This document shows positions 16,921 to 25,565 of a stretch of 56,755 nucleotides of DNA, piece after piece. The stretch's first letter is position 1; the number at the start of each line of letters is the position of its first letter. This DNA is from DAISJI01 sp964559835 (GTDB lineage: Bacteria; Acidobacteriota; Terriglobia; Terriglobales; Acidobacteriaceae): NCBI GenBank assembly GCA_964559835.1, contig CAZLJE010000030.1:1-56755 (forward strand). The letters run 5' to 3'. The notes under the pieces are model-generated. The model was given only the letters and a program-made list of their open reading frames with translations. It was not told the origin of the DNA and did no database searches. The position numbers and the translations under genes were made by a program.

Positions 16921-16955
16921 TTACCACCTACGACCTACCACCTACTACCTACCGC
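16921..16955. repeat. ACCTACGACCTACC repeat, right member of a gene-bracketing pair
   Basis: About four copies of an ACCTACGACC/ACCTACTACC unit form the reverse complement of the array at 16069-16099. They lie about 50 nt after the end of the frameshifted gene and 170 nt before the TonB receptor gene. Confidence 0.65.
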
Positions 16956-17124
16956 TGACACTCCCCCGTAACCTTCCACCCAGTTACCAACAACTTCCTT
17001 GTTCCCCACCGAAGTGGCTTGTTTTCAGCTGTCCGCACCGGTATCCTTGTTCCTCGCCTGACTGTCCCATCCCCTTGGCCCCCTTGCGCATCGTTGTTCG
17101 GACTGGCTGGCGCGCGCTTCGTCC

Positions 17125-19614
17125 ATGAACTCCCTTGCCCTGGGTAGCTTTCGGTCGCTGGCCACGCGAACCTTCGCTGCGTTCGCTCTCTTCTGCTTTG
17201 CCTCGACTGCGACAGCCTCCACCACGATCCAAATCCGCGCGACCGACCAGAACAACCATCCTCTCGGCAAAGTCCAGGTCCAGATCTCGTCACAAGGGAA
17301 AACGGTTCAGACCGCCGTCACCGATGCTGCCGGCCGCGCCGAGTTCGCTTCCCTGCCCGACGGCTCCTACGACATCGCCGCCTCGAAGCAGGGATTTCAA
17401 CTGGCGGTCGAGAAAGGCATCGTGGTCCGCAATGGTTCGCTCGAGCAGATCGAGATCGTCCTCTCGCCGCAGATCACGGTGAAGGAAGAAGTGAGCGTCG
17501 CCGCGGGATCCCAAGTTCCGCTCGAGCAATCTTCTTCGCCACAGTCGGAGATCGCCCGCAACGAGGTAAAGCAACTCCCGATTCGCCCCGCGACCGCCAA
17601 AGATGCACTCACAGTGGTTCCCGGCGTCCTGCAATCGCCCGACGGACAGATCCAGATCTCCGGCATGAGCGAGCACCACAGTGCCTTCCTGGTGAATTCC
17701 GCGAACGTCACCGACCCGGTCACCGGCCGGTTCGGCCTCACTCTTCCGGTGGACGCCATCAATACCCTGCGCGTCCTGAAAGATCCCTACGAAGCGCAGT
17801 ACGGCGGCTTCACTGCCGGAGTGGTCAGCATCGACACGCGCGGTGGCGGCGAAAAATGGAACTTCGAGATCAACGATCCCTCGCCCGAGTTCCGCATCCG
17901 CAGCGCGCACATCGTCGGCCTGAAGGAGTTCACGCCGCGTTTCGCCCTCACCGGCCCGCTGCGGCACGACAAGCTCTACCTCGCCGAGAGCTTTACCTAC
18001 GACATCGAAAAGAAGGGCGTCCGCTCGCTGCCTTTCCCGCAGAATCAGACGAAGCTGCAGTCCTTCAATTCATTCACGCAGCTGGATTACCTCGTCTCCC
18101 CCGAGCACCTGCTGACCGCGTCACTCCACGTCGCCCCGGCGCAGGAACAATACGCCAACCTGGATTTCTTCAACCCGCAGCCGGTCACGCCCGATTTCGA
18201 TTCTCAGCACTACACCGGCACGTTGCTCGACCGCGTCAACCTCGGTCCGGGATTGCTGCAAAGTACGCTGTCGTTCACCAAGGTACAGGCGGAGGTCGAC
18301 CCGCGCGGCGTCGGCCCGATGGTGCTCACTCCCACCGGCAATCGCGGCAACTACTTCAGCCAACAGAACCGCAACGCTCTGCGTTCCCAGGAACTGGAGA
18401 ACTTCGCCCTCAACCCCATTCACGCCGCCGGCGCGCACCATCTGCAGTTCGGAACGGAATTGACGGAAGCGGGCGCCGGCGTCAGTGTGGTCGACAATCC
18501 CGTGCTGATCCTGGGCCGCCACGACCAACTGCTTCGCCGCATCGATTACAGCGCGGTACCCGCGGTGCACATGCAGGACGTGATCGGCGCCGTGTACCTG
18601 CAAGACCACTGGCTAGTCAGCTCGCGCGTGGCCCTCGACCTCGGCGCCCGCATCGAGACCGACACCTTCTCCGATACCACCGGCTTAGCGCCGCGCCTCG
18701 GATTTAGGATTCAGCCGTTCAAAGGTCATGACACCATCCTGATGGGTGGTTTCGGCACGTTCCACGACCGCCTCCCGCTCAACATCGGCCTCTTCGAGCG
18801 CTGGCCCGAGGAACTGATCACCACGTATCCCACGGACACGCCGAGTTGGAGTCGGCACTACCACAACCGGTTGCGTGCGCGCCATCCGCGCACCCGGCTC
18901 GTGCGCTTCGATCAGAACGATCCCGGACTATCGCCTGCCAGTGTCGCCTGGAATCTGCAACTGGAACACCGGCTGACGCCATGGCTGCGCTTGCGCGCCG
19001 GCTATTCCGAGGACCGCTCCAACAGCCTCGTTCTACTGTTGCCCGAGTCCACGCCCGAAGGAGCCGCACTCACCCTTCGCGACCAGGGCCACTCCTACTA
19101 CCGGCAGTTTGAATTCGGCGCGCGTACCAGCTGGAAAAGAGCGCAACTGGACCTGTCATACATACGCAGCCGCGCCATCGGCGACTTGAACGAGTTCGAT
19201 TTCTTCCTCGGCAGCTTGCCCGTCCCCGTCGTCCCTCACAACGTCATGGGACATCTGCCGACTGACGTTCCCAATCGCGTTCTCGCCTCCGGGCACATCG
19301 ACCTGCCGCGCAAGTTCTGGATCAACCCGCTGATCGAGTTCCGCAGCGGATTTTCTTACCGCGCCCGCGATGTGTTCCAGAATTTCCTCGCCGCCGACAA
19401 CCGCTTTCCCGATTACCTCTCCGTCAACGCCCGCCTCGGCCGCCGCTTTCAGCCAACAAAGAAATATGGCCTGATCGTCTCCCTCGCCGGCGCCAACCTG
19501 ACCAACCATTTCAACGCCACCACCGTCCACGCCAACACCGCGGACCCTGCCTTCGGTTCCTTCTTCGCCAACTACGGCCGCCACATTCGCCTCGACTTTG
19601 ACGTCGACTTCTAA
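17125..19614 (+). CDS. TonB-dependent receptor with carboxypeptidase-like front domain
   Basis: The product is 829 aa. The N-terminal signal peptide spans about residues 1-31 (FAAFALFCFASTATAS). A carboxypeptidase-regulatory/CNA-B-like beta domain follows (about 33-110; DQNNHPLGKVQVQ, GRAEFASLPDGSYDI). A plug domain comes next (about 125-235; QLPIRPATAKDALTVVPGV, ISGMSEHHSAFLVN, YEAQYGGFTAGVVSIDTRGG). The rest is a 22-strand-type barrel ending HIRLDFDVDF, with the C-terminal Phe expected for Bam-dependent insertion. This layout is common in Acidobacteriota. The substrate is unknown; the convergent PepSY gene hints at iron or siderophore uptake. No clear TonB box was seen. Confidence 0.9.
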   Translation: MNSLALGSFRSLATRTFAAFALFCFASTATASTTIQIRATDQNNHPLGKVQVQISSQGKTVQTAVTDAAGRAEFASLPDGSYDIAASKQGFQLAVEKGIVVRNGSLEQIEIVLSPQITVKEEVSVAAGSQVPLEQSSSPQSEIARNEVKQLPIRPATAKDALTVVPGVLQSPDGQIQISGMSEHHSAFLVNSANVTDPVTGRFGLTLPVDAINTLRVLKDPYEAQYGGFTAGVVSIDTRGGGEKWNFEINDPSPEFRIRSAHIVGLKEFTPRFALTGPLRHDKLYLAESFTYDIEKKGVRSLPFPQNQTKLQSFNSFTQLDYLVSPEHLLTASLHVAPAQEQYANLDFFNPQPVTPDFDSQHYTGTLLDRVNLGPGLLQSTLSFTKVQAEVDPRGVGPMVLTPTGNRGNYFSQQNRNALRSQELENFALNPIHAAGAHHLQFGTELTEAGAGVSVVDNPVLILGRHDQLLRRIDYSAVPAVHMQDVIGAVYLQDHWLVSSRVALDLGARIETDTFSDTTGLAPRLGFRIQPFKGHDTILMGGFGTFHDRLPLNIGLFERWPEELITTYPTDTPSWSRHYHNRLRARHPRTRLVRFDQNDPGLSPASVAWNLQLEHRLTPWLRLRAGYSEDRSNSLVLLLPESTPEGAALTLRDQGHSYYRQFEFGARTSWKRAQLDLSYIRSRAIGDLNEFDFFLGSLPVPVVPHNVMGHLPTDVPNRVLASGHIDLPRKFWINPLIEFRSGFSYRARDVFQNFLAADNRFPDYLSVNARLGRRFQPTKKYGLIVSLAGANLTNHFNATTVHANTADPAFGSFFANYGRHIRLDFDVDF

Positions 19615-19668
19615 ACGTTGTCTGTTTCCTTCGTGTTCCTTTGTGTTCTCTGTGGCGAAGGCTTTTTT

Positions 19669-20749
19669 TTACGCGGCCGCCGTCTGCTTCCGTTTCTCCG
19701 CTTTCCGTCTCTTGACCCACATCACCACACCCGTGACCAGCTGCAGCGCAATGATCAGGCTCGCCAGCGACATCACTATCTTGGTGGCGAGTCCGAAAAT
19801 ATCGCCCGTGTGAATGGCGCGGTTAAGAGTTACCGCTCTATACCCCGCGGGCCCCGTGCGCGAATCGATCGCGAAGACCACCTTCCCGCTGTACGGATCG
19901 ATCGCCACCCTGGTGGCCTCCCGGGGTCCGGTCCTCCGGGAACCTCGCGGCGACGCGGTAGACCTGTTTCCCGTGTGGCACGATCACCAGGAACGGTAAT
20001 GCGCCCGGCACTGCTTTCCGCGCGATGTCCAACGCTTGGTCCGGACTGATCGGCTTCGCGCCCGGCACGGGCGTCGTCTCCAGCGGTGGCTGCTCCGCTT
20101 CGTGCGAGCCGGTGATCTTGTAAAGCAGTGGCGTCGTTTGCCTTTCGAAACCGATGATCACGCCCGTCACGGTCGCTGCTAGAACGAACAGGAAGGCGAT
20201 GATGCCTAAAGAATTGTGAACATCGAACCAGAAGCGGCGGGATCCGTCGTTTCTCCCGATCGACACTCTCTTGGTCGGCCACCACAGGTAAGCTCCCGTG
20301 ATGACCAGGAACAGCGCCGCCACCCCCGAGCACTTGATCGTCGTCTCGCCGTACTTCCGCCCTTTATCCAACATCGCCAGCCGCAGGTGCAGTTGATGAA
20401 CGTAGCCTTGCCAGTCCATATGTTGCGCGCGCGTCCCGAGTACTTCGCCGGTGTATTGGTTGATGTATGCCAGACGATCGGACAGCACCACGGAATAAGA
20501 CATGTCGGCCGACGTGGAGGTGAAATACGCCCCGACCTTCTCGTTTGGAAACACCTTTGCGACCATATCGCTGATCTGCGCCAGCGACAGTGGCTGCCCG
20601 TGCGGCTTCACATAGGTCAGCTTCCAGTGCAGCACATGGTCGATCTCCTGCTCAAAGGCCATCTCGGCGCCGGTCAGCCCGAGCAGCACGACGAACAGCC
20701 CGAAAACGATCGCCACGATCAGGTGCAGCTTGAACAGGATCTTCCGCAT
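19669..20749 (-). pseudogene. PepSY-associated membrane protein, frameshifted
   Basis: The start at 20749 (MRKILFKLHLIVAIVFGLFV) follows GAGGA. The first frame encodes three helices and PepSY segments up to RFPEDRTPGG. The ending then continues in another frame (AIDPYSGKVVFAIDSRTG..., a final helix and a basic tail). Dropping one base in the GGG/CCC run at 19908-19910 would join them as ...GGHQVAIDPYSG... and give a 359-aa protein of normal family length. The family accompanies TonB-dependent iron uptake and may reduce or transport siderophore iron. It faces the TonB receptor gene convergently. It may be a sequencing error rather than a dead gene. Confidence 0.75.
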
Positions 20750-20763
20750 TGGCCATCCTCGCT

Positions 20764-20781
20764 GTCCTAAAAAATTAGGAC
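20764..20781. promoter_or_regulatory. Palindromic operator candidate upstream of the PepSY gene
   Basis: The element GTCCTAA-AAAA-TTAGGAC has perfect 7-bp arms and lies 15 nt upstream of the PepSY start codon. A further TTAGGAC half-site stands at 20801-20807. Arms of the TTAGG type are typical of metal-dependent DtxR/MntR-like operators. The link to an iron regulator is inference from motif style and neighbourhood. Confidence 0.5.
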
Positions 20782-20841
20782 ACAATCTACAACTAAGACG
20801 TTAGGACGGCAAGACCGTTATCGCTGTTCAGATTTATTTTG

Positions 20842-20873
20842 CAAAAGAAAAGGCCCGGCGCTTTGCCGAGCCT
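20842..20873 (-). terminator. Rho-independent terminator of trxA
   Basis: On the minus strand the stem AGGCTCGGC pairs with GCCGGGCCT (one mismatch) around an AAAGC loop and is followed by TTTCTTTT. It lies 30 nt after the trxA stop codon. Confidence 0.85.
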
Positions 20874-20902
20874 GTCGTTCCTGACACCTGAAGCCTGAAG
20901 CC

Positions 20903-21232
20903 TTACAGATGCTTCTCCAGCGCCTTCTCGATCGTCTCCTTCGCCACGTAGCCGACGATCTGCTCCTTCACCTGGCCGCCTTTGAAGATCAGCAGCGTAG
21001 GAATGCCGCGGATACCGTACCGCTGCGGCGTCGCCGCGTTGCGGTCCACGTCCATTTTGCCCACCACCGCGCGGCCGTTATAAGCGCTCGCAATCTCGTC
21101 CACGATCGGCGCCAGCGCCCGGCACGGGCCGCACCATGCCGCCCAGAAATCTACCAGGACCGGCTGCTCCGACTTCAGTACCGATTGATCGAAATTTGCG
21201 TCCGTTACTTCAAATATAGTGCTCGTTGCCAT
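20903..21232 (-). CDS. trxA: Thioredoxin
   Basis: The product is 109 aa from MATSTIFEVTDANFDQSVLK, with GGGAGG just upstream of the start at 21232. The redox-active site is WCGPC at residues 33-37 and the cis-proline loop is RGIPTLLIFKGG. Length and motifs are those of a cytosolic thioredoxin 1. It is transcribed alone: a terminator follows directly and no gene precedes it closely. Confidence 0.96.
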   Translation of the reverse strand: MATSTIFEVTDANFDQSVLKSEQPVLVDFWAAWCGPCRALAPIVDEIASAYNGRAVVGKMDVDRNAATPQRYGIRGIPTLLIFKGGQVKEQIVGYVAKETIEKALEKHL

Positions 21233-21652
21233 TCTGCCTCCCGGAGCTTCCTGCAGGTGCCGCACCCCTTATTCGTTCGACAGGTGGGCAACGCAGCTCC
21301 CTAATACTAAATGATTGGATGCTGAAAAAGCAGCGCGGTCGCAGGCCGTCACACATGCCTGTGCTCTCGCGCGGCAACTGCCTCAAACAACGACATTTCC
21401 GAATTCCAATCCCGCACTTGGATCTTCAATCGGCAATCGTCAATCGGCAATCGTCGATGGTTTTGTCCTTCTCCCAAATGCAGAGCCCCGACCTTTCGGC
21501 CGGGGCGCTACGGCAGCCCTCCCCCAGAACTGCCTTCCAACGCGGACATCGTAGGTCTAAAGGTCCATGGTGTAAATATCACTGAAGTAATCTCATGGTA
21601 ACCACCTCGTAATCGCCCCACAGTTCCCCGAGTTCCTTTGCGTCCCTTGCGG
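21233..21652. other. Repeat-bearing intergenic region upstream of trxA
   Basis: This 420-nt gap has no supported gene. It holds a tandem CAATCGGCAATCGT array (21424-21457), a GCCCCG...CGGGGC hairpin with CTTTC loop (21485-21506), and near 21630-21655 a TCCTTTGCGTCCCTTGCGGT heptamer-like repeat bordering the CocE gene. The trxA promoter presumably lies near 21240-21330 but no good hexamer pair was found. Confidence 0.55.
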
Positions 21653-23608
21653 TTATCTTTCCGCGGGTATCACCGGCAGTACGATCTGCGACGGGTGCTC
21701 CGCATCGTGGTACACAGTATTGGTCGCCACCCGCACGCGCCGGTTATCGTTCAGCGGCTCGCCCGTGTTCGGATTCACGTCGAACCGCGGAAAATTGCTG
21801 CTCGAAATGTCTACCCGTATCCGGTGCCCTTTCTTGAACACCAGCGACGTCGGATACAACTGGATGGTGAACGGGTACACCGTCCCCGGCGCCATCATCT
21901 TCTCCGGTTTGTTCACACCGTCGCGATAACGCGCGCGCACGATGCCGTCGCCGACGTTCAACGCTACGCCCGCCGGGAAGTCCGCGTTCGGCGGATACTC
22001 GTCGACCAGCTTTGCCGTGAAATCCGTGTCCAGCCCATCCGACGACGCCCACAGCTTCACCACCAGCGGCCCCGTCACTTCCATGTCCTGTTCCAGCGGC
22101 GCCGTCTCGAACACCAGCACGTCGTTGCGCGCCGACAGCGGCAGTTCGTCGTCACACGTCCAGAACTGCACCAGGCACTTCTGGTCCCACGCGCCGCGCT
22201 CCATCAGGTTCGCCGTGTCGTTCGGACGTGTCGGATACGACTTCTTCGACCGCGGCGCGTTCTCCGACGAGATGTTCCCGCCGATGGTCGGCACCGGATG
22301 CCGCGGATCGAACTGGTAGCTCGTCGGCTTCTCCGCCGCCGGTTTCTGCGCCGACAGCACCCCGTTCGCGTGCAGATAATAAGGAGTGGCGAGTGCGCGC
22401 TTGAGCGGCCATTCATTCTCATCGCGCCAGTGGCCGCCGACGAAGACGCGGCCCTCCGGCGTCTTATGCGCGTCGCCGCCTCCCATGACGAAGATGCGCA
22501 CCGGCGCGTCCCGCTCCACCCCGTTGTCGGCGCCCTTCAGCCAGTGGTCGAACCAGCGCTGTTGCAGTTCCAGGAAGTTGACCGTCGATTCCGGCCCGAA
22601 CTCCGCATTGCCGGCGAAACTGCGCGACAGCGCGCCGTGCGTCCACGGCCCGACCAGCAGGCGCTGCTGACTCTTCTTCACCTTCGACAGCGCGGGATAA
22701 TTCATGTCCGCGACCTGGTGCGTCCACGAGTCGTACCAGCCGGTGATATGCAGCACCGGAATGTCTTTGTACGTGGCGACGTTGTCCACGATATCGGTTC
22801 CCGCGGTGCGCCAGAACGCGTCATTACCGCCGTGCGACAGCGCCTGCACCAGCCAATTCTCGTATTCGGGCGCAAGCCTCAGGTCGGTGTCGCCCTTGCG
22901 CATCGGCAGCCGTGTCGCATACTCGCGAACGTGCTCTCCGGCCGACGCGAGCGCCTCTTTCGTCTTCGCGTCGTGCGACTCCACGCTTCCGTCCGGCCCG
23001 CCGATGTTGTAGATCCAGTTGAAGAACCGCAGCTCGAACGCGCCCTGGAACCTCATCCCGAATTCTCCGGGGTTCGATACCGCGCAGCTCGGCACCATCG
23101 CGGTCAGATACGGAGCGTTCGCCAGCGCCATCGCATGCTGCGTTCCGCCGGGGTACGACGTTCCCACCGTCCCGATTTTTCCACCAAACCACGGCTGCGT
23201 TCCGATCCACTTCGCCGTGTCGTAACCGTCGTTGGGATCATCATTGAGAAATCGCCACTTCCCTTCCGACTCGTAGCGCCCGCGCGTGTCCTGCGCCACG
23301 CCGATGTATCCCCGCGCCGCGAAGTAATTCGCCCAACCGCGCGAGGTGGCTTTGCCGTACGGCGTGCGCTCCATGATGACCGGGAACTTGCCCTCGACCT
23401 TCTGCCCGTTTCTCGCCGGAAAGTAAATGTCAGTGGCGAGCTTGACGCCATCGCGCATCGTGACCATGACGCTCCTCTCGACGACGACCTCGTATTGGCC
23501 GGATTCCGTCGTAGTTGATGCGGGCGATTGCGCGAAAACAGCGACCGAACAGAATGTCGCAAGAACGATTCGTGTAATGACAGACAACGCTCGGCCATTC
23601 GTTTGCAA
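21653..23608 (-). CDS. CocE/NonD-family alpha/beta hydrolase (X-Pro peptidase-like)
   Basis: The product is 651 aa with a probable signal peptide (ITRIVLATFCSVAVFAQ). The start is TTG at 23608; another TTG seven codons later is possible. The N-terminal hydrolase domain shows RDGVKLATDIYFP, RTPYGK and the nucleophile elbow GTVGTSYPGG (Ser151). The acid lies in ITGWYDSW and the histidine in LVGPWTHGALS. The C-terminal jelly-roll (from about 430) has VVKLWASSDGLDTDFTAKLVD. Members are cocaine esterase, glutaryl-7-ACA acylase or X-prolyl dipeptidyl peptidase; the substrate here is unknown, but it probably acts in the periplasm on peptides or esters. Confidence 0.92.
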   Translation of the reverse strand: MQTNGRALSVITRIVLATFCSVAVFAQSPASTTTESGQYEVVVERSVMVTMRDGVKLATDIYFPARNGQKVEGKFPVIMERTPYGKATSRGWANYFAARGYIGVAQDTRGRYESEGKWRFLNDDPNDGYDTAKWIGTQPWFGGKIGTVGTSYPGGTQHAMALANAPYLTAMVPSCAVSNPGEFGMRFQGAFELRFFNWIYNIGGPDGSVESHDAKTKEALASAGEHVREYATRLPMRKGDTDLRLAPEYENWLVQALSHGGNDAFWRTAGTDIVDNVATYKDIPVLHITGWYDSWTHQVADMNYPALSKVKKSQQRLLVGPWTHGALSRSFAGNAEFGPESTVNFLELQQRWFDHWLKGADNGVERDAPVRIFVMGGGDAHKTPEGRVFVGGHWRDENEWPLKRALATPYYLHANGVLSAQKPAAEKPTSYQFDPRHPVPTIGGNISSENAPRSKKSYPTRPNDTANLMERGAWDQKCLVQFWTCDDELPLSARNDVLVFETAPLEQDMEVTGPLVVKLWASSDGLDTDFTAKLVDEYPPNADFPAGVALNVGDGIVRARYRDGVNKPEKMMAPGTVYPFTIQLYPTSLVFKKGHRIRVDISSSNFPRFDVNPNTGEPLNDNRRVRVATNTVYHDAEHPSQIVLPVIPAER

Positions 23609-23624
23609 GGTTGTTTCCCCAGTT

Positions 23625-24944
23625 TCAGTTGTTACGGATTACGTTGATGCGAACGTTCGTCTTCAGCCTGACCTGGACTGGCGTTCCGTCCTTGTAGTAA
23701 GGCTCGAATAACCAATTTCGCACCTGCGATTCGATCTTCTGCCTGATCGCGTCATTTGGTGCATTCGATACTTCGGTGGCTAGCACAAGGCCCGACGTTG
23801 AAATCGTGATTGTCAACGGCAATGTAAAAGCACCGCTGACCTTCGGATCGACCATCATCGGGCTGACCGAGCATTGGATACACGTCGGCCCTTGTGCTGC
23901 CGCAACCACTCCAAACGGCGGCGGAACTGGTAACTCTGGGGCCTTGCTGTCGGCTTTCGTATCGGAACTGTTGGTTCCGGTAAGCGCTACACATTCGAGG
24001 CTCATCCCGACGAAGCAGATGGACCTGTCGTTCGCGGTCCATGTTGGTGACGACGCACTCGTGCCGAATCGGCCAAGTGTTGTCTTGCTCTCGAACGGGC
24101 GAATGAGGAGCGCTGATGACGCTAGACACCCGGTCGTCGTACAAGCGCTACACCCATGCAGTTGGCACGCAGATACATCATTCGATCCCTTAACCCAAGC
24201 GATTCCGTCGGTGGACGACCACGTAGCGGCTTCGGCGTATCCGCCGTGCACTTCACGATGGACCACCTCATTGCCTACGGCCCAGTACTTATCTCCGACT
24301 CGCAAGAACGAATAAATGTTCGCGTGCGGGATCGAGGCGCTCTTCCATGTCTTTCCCCCATCCTCAGTCGCCACAAAAACATGGCTGTAATACTGCGCCG
24401 GTCCTTCCTTCAGCATCGCGGCCATGTGGGTTGCGTTCAGAGCCGCCACCGCGAACGGGTACTTATATTTCTTTGCGTCGGCGGTTGCGGTATCGACAGG
24501 AACCGCGGACCAAGTTGCACCGTCAATCGAAAACAGGAGCGCACCCGGACTGATCAATATCCCGTGGTCTTTGTCGGCCAGGGAAATACGAATGACGGAC
24601 CCTATGTTTGTGTTGTGTGCAGCCCAAGTCTCTCCTCCATCGGAGGTCGTGAGCATCAATCCTGACGTGCCTGCAGCATACCCAAATTTTGGTCCGTTGA
24701 ATTCTATGGTCAGGAGTGTGCCACCTGCCGTTGAAGAGTGCTTTGCTTGCCACGAACCACCGTTGTCGTTCGACACCGCGATTCCTTGATCCGTTCCGGC
24801 TGCCCAAATCTCCTGACCTGAGGTCGTGACCGCGACGACATGAAAAGGGAGCGAGTTGCTTGCGGGCGCAGTCTGGCCCAACACATATATCGTAATTAGT
24901 AAGCAGATGAGGAAAACGGGAAAAGCCTTTTCACATGTATTCAT
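23625..24944 (-). CDS. Secreted BNR-propeller protein with TonB-C-like tail
   Basis: The product is 439 aa. A signal peptide (MNTCEKAFPVFLICLLITIY) precedes propeller repeats of the BNR/YCF48 type (GIAVSNDNGGSWQAKHS, MLTTSDGGETWAAHN, FVATEDGGKTWKSAS). A Cys-rich loop near 255-275 (ACQLHGCSACTTTGC) is unusual. The last 90 residues look like a TonB C-terminal energy-transducer domain (IRQKIESQVRNWLFEPYYKDG, VQVRLKTNVRINV) but without an N-terminal membrane anchor or Pro-rich span. The gene ends 16 nt before the CocE gene begins, so the two may be one unit. The role is unknown. Confidence 0.75.
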   Translation of the reverse strand: MNTCEKAFPVFLICLLITIYVLGQTAPASNSLPFHVVAVTTSGQEIWAAGTDQGIAVSNDNGGSWQAKHSSTAGGTLLTIEFNGPKFGYAAGTSGLMLTTSDGGETWAAHNTNIGSVIRISLADKDHGILISPGALLFSIDGATWSAVPVDTATADAKKYKYPFAVAALNATHMAAMLKEGPAQYYSHVFVATEDGGKTWKSASIPHANIYSFLRVGDKYWAVGNEVVHREVHGGYAEAATWSSTDGIAWVKGSNDVSACQLHGCSACTTTGCLASSALLIRPFESKTTLGRFGTSASSPTWTANDRSICFVGMSLECVALTGTNSSDTKADSKAPELPVPPPFGVVAAAQGPTCIQCSVSPMMVDPKVSGAFTLPLTITISTSGLVLATEVSNAPNDAIRQKIESQVRNWLFEPYYKDGTPVQVRLKTNVRINVIRNN

Positions 24945-25565
24945 CGGTGCAACCTTGTACCTGATTTCTCGAAGTTAGAAAAGGGAAATGCCGATATAGA
25001 CTTCGCGCTCCGGTGTATCCCCTGTGTCCTTGCCTCATTGCAACCTCTGCGCTGATCTTCCCCCGCGTCCCCCTGCGTCTCCTGCGGTGGTTGCTTTTCT
25101 TTGCGTTCCTTTGCGTCCTTTGCGGTTAAGTTCTTCCTTCGGGTGCCGTCCCATTTCGGTCCCTTGTCACACTGATCGGTGACCGAATCGCTTGTTTTCC
25201 ACAACGTGCCCGAGTTACGTTGCATAGGTGCGGCGAGGGAGTTGTCGTGTCCTTGCATTCACGTAATGACCGGATATGACCAACTGGTAATCCGCAGGTC
25301 GAAATTCCTACCCACCCAACTAGCCCCAACATTCCCAAAACGGTCTAGGTTACCTGCAAGTATCCTCAAGCTACTTGGATCGCACTTAACGTCTTCTCCT
25401 CCAGCATCTTGCGTCGAACATCGTCCAAGTTCAGGGGGGAGGGGGTGGGTACCTGGACTGTGTGTACTCAAAGGTAAACAAGATCGTAGCGCTGGCCTCC
25501 AGCCGGCAGTGCCGAGGTCTTGCCATGGGCGCATTTACGTCAGCAATCCTGTATTCTCGCGCGTT
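24945..25565. other. Repeat-rich gap between BNR and aminopeptidase genes
   Basis: This 621-nt divergent promoter region has no supported gene. It includes a heptamer-type array (25061-25130) of CCTGCGTCTCCTGCGG and CCTTTGCGTCCTTTGCGG units and a G-rich block GGGGGGAGGGGGTGGGTACC (25434-25453) related to the C-rich blocks at 50580 and 50690. An open frame runs through part of it into the aminopeptidase but lacks coding character. Confidence 0.55.

Noticed and set aside
21638..23518. A 626-codon open frame on the plus strand opposite the CocE hydrolase
   Set aside because: Arg/His-rich translation with no domain; it is the antisense shadow of a GC-rich gene with clear catalytic motifs.
25179..25565. 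N-terminal extension of the aminopeptidase
   Set aside because: The extension crosses repeats and a G-rich block and would bury a good signal peptide at 25566.
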